A stretch of 8,621 nucleotides of DNA from JAIPEK01 sp041685935 (lineage in GTDB: Bacteria > Desulfobacterota > Desulfobacteria > Desulfobacterales > Desulfobacteraceae), in contig JAWLES010000099.1 of assembly GCA_041685935.1 (NCBI GenBank), positions 1 to 8,621 of the forward strand, read 5' to 3'. Position numbers and translations under genes: made by a program. A model generated the notes under the pieces. That model worked only from the letters and a program-made list of their open reading frames with translations, made no database searches and was not told the DNA's origin. Positions 7,809 through 8,621 of this stretch are shown here, piece by piece (the first letter of the stretch is position 1; each line of letters begins with the position of its first letter).

Positions 7809-8302
7809 TATCCCGGAATTTTTGTTAGTAAAACAATTGCCTGGGCACAGATACCCTCCTGCCGGCCGACGAACCCGAGCCCTTCGTTTGTGGTGGCTTT
7901 CACACAGACCCTGCCGGGATCAATCCCGGCAGCAGAGGCTATATTTTGAGCCATCCGCCGCTTGTGGTTACCGAGTTTCGGCTTTTCCGCCATAACCGTA
8001 ACATCCAGGTTAACCACCCTGTACCCGTATTTATACAGGAGTTGGGAACACTTTTCCACCAGAATCAGGCTCGATATATCGAGATACTGCGGATCATCGT
8101 CCGGAAAATACTCACCGATGTCTCCCAGGCCCGCTGCTCCCAGCATGGCGTCACACACCGAATGCAGAAGCACGTCCGCATCCGAGTGGCCTTCAAGTCC
8201 CATTTCAAAGGGGATCGTCTCTCCCCCCAGCACAAGGGGTCTGCCCTTTACAAACCGGTGCGCATCATATCCCGATCCTACCCGCATGTCAGTAAAATCC
8301 AT
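7808..8302 (-). CDS. ispF: 2-C-methyl-D-erythritol 2,4-cyclodiphosphate synthase (IspF)
   Basis: IspF converts CDP-methylerythritol 2-phosphate to methylerythritol 2,4-cyclodiphosphate, releasing CMP, in the MEP isoprenoid pathway. It is a cytoplasmic homotrimer with a zinc ion in each active site. At 164 residues it has the normal length. The zinc ligands D13, H15 (GYDAHRF) and H47 (GHSDADVLLH) are all present, as are GLGDIGEYFPDDD (58-70) and the conserved KATTNEGLGFVGRQEG near the C-terminus. The ATG at 8302 has GGGGA six bases upstream; an internal ATG at 8287 (MRVGSGYDAH) is a weaker alternative. It is stand-alone, not fused to IspD, and no ispD lies in the window. It is the first gene after the promoter at 8341-8370 and overlaps cysS by one base. 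Confidence 0.98.
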   Translation of the reverse strand: MDFTDMRVGSGYDAHRFVKGRPLVLGGETIPFEMGLEGHSDADVLLHSVCDAMLGAAGLGDIGEYFPDDDPQYLDISSLILVEKCSQLLYKYGYRVVNLDVTVMAEKPKLGNHKRRMAQNIASAAGIDPGRVCVKATTNEGLGFVGRQEGICAQAIVLLTKIPG

Positions 8303-8340
8303 GCCGAATCCCCGCTTTTTTAATGATTAAGGCGACGGTC

Positions 8341-8370
8341 AATATAGTACATTCAACCACCGGAAGTCAA
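8341..8370 (-). promoter_or_regulatory. Likely sigma-70 promoter of the ispF-cysS-znuACB run
   Basis: The minus strand has TTGACT (plus-strand 8370-8365) and TATATT (8346-8341) separated by 18 bases. Each hexamer matches the sigma-70 consensus at five of six positions. Transcription would start near 8334, giving a leader of about 32 nt before the ispF ATG. The -35 box overlaps the ablB stop codon. A perfect AT-rich inverted repeat, TTAATGATTAA at 8320-8330, lies just downstream of the predicted start site and could be an operator, though no regulator is identified. Confidence 0.5.
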
Positions 8371-8621
8371 AATCCAATGCGGTACCACACATTCATGCTT
8401 TCAATGCCCCCTGCGATACGGGTATTGTTTATGAGGGTCCCGGCAAACAGGTAACCCGCTTTTGCAAAGGTGATGTTGATACCTGCCTGCATGGCCCTTG
8501 CAATGGTATAAAAAACCGTGATGCCGTGTTTTTCCATCTCCTTTTCCATGGCTTTGAGCAGAGCCGGGGAGAGTTTCTTTCCCCTGTATCGGGGAAGGAC
8601 GGCAAAATCGGTCATCTCGGC
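8367..8621 (-). CDS. ablB: Beta-lysine N6-acetyltransferase AblB-like (GNAT family), C-terminal part only
   Basis: The last 84 residues of a longer protein are visible; the frame is open through the right edge, so the ATG at 8615 is an internal Met rather than a start. AblB acetylates L-beta-lysine, made by the lysine 2,3-aminomutase AblA, to N-epsilon-acetyl-beta-lysine, a compatible solute for osmotic stress. The fragment begins AEMTDFAVLP, continues with the acetyl-CoA loop RYRGKKLS (visible residues 11-18), and holds YTIARAMQAGINITFAKAGY, GTLINNTRIAGG and ESMNVWYR, the combination I associate with AblB. In the Q/R-x-x-G-x-G/A loop the last small residue is Lys, a departure from the usual GNAT pattern. 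Full AblB proteins are roughly 270-280 residues, so about two thirds lies outside. A partner ablA would be expected upstream, beyond the window. Confidence 0.85.
   Translation of the reverse strand, partial: AEMTDFAVLPRYRGKKLSPALLKAMEKEMEKHGITVFYTIARAMQAGINITFAKAGYLFAGTLINNTRIAGGIESMNVWYRIGF

Noticed and set aside
7182..7949. A 255-residue plus-strand open frame opposite cysS and ispF
   Set aside because: It is fully antisense to the well-supported cysS and ispF genes and shows no recognisable motif; it is a shadow of their codon bias.

Overview
All genes lie on the minus strand. They suggest a Gram-negative bacterium: an outer-membrane beta-barrel protein, a periplasmic metal-binding protein and the MEP isoprenoid pathway are all present. 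The rightmost gene looks like AblB, an enzyme of N-epsilon-acetyl-beta-lysine (compatible solute) synthesis. This gene is known from methanogens and from some salt-adapted anaerobic bacteria. With the style of the other proteins, this makes a deltaproteobacterial (Desulfobacterota-like) marine or salt-tolerant anaerobe a reasonable guess. That is inference; no taxonomic marker gene is present.

Layout in the direction of transcription (right to left): (1) 8621-8367, the 3' end of ablB, cut by the window edge. (2) A likely sigma-70 promoter at 8370-8341 whose -35 box overlaps the ablB stop codon, followed by a very compact run of five genes: ispF, cysS, znuA, znuC and znuB (8302-3823). The junctions are a 1-nt overlap (ispF/cysS), about 19 nt (cysS/znuA), 2 nt (znuA/znuC) and a 4-nt ATGA overlap (znuC/znuB), so they are probably one transcript. 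(3) A 173-bp AT-rich gap (3822-3650) with a weak hairpin and short repeats. (4) A two-gene unit: a secreted protein with an Ig-like N-terminal domain and an outer-membrane beta-barrel (3649-1601), then, 12 nt later and behind a perfect AGGAGG, a large secreted subtilisin-like (S8) serine protease with a PKD domain (1588 to beyond the left edge).

How they may work together: ZnuA captures zinc in the periplasm, ZnuB carries it across the inner membrane and ZnuC supplies ATP-driven force. IspF and CysRS, encoded upstream in the same run, are both zinc enzymes, so the operon links a zinc importer with two essential zinc users. The barrel protein and the protease are tightly coupled and both are exported. 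They may form a surface or secreted proteolytic unit whose function is not known from the sequence. No RNA genes, insertion sequences or CRISPR arrays were seen, and no stretch longer than 300 bases lacks a gene.
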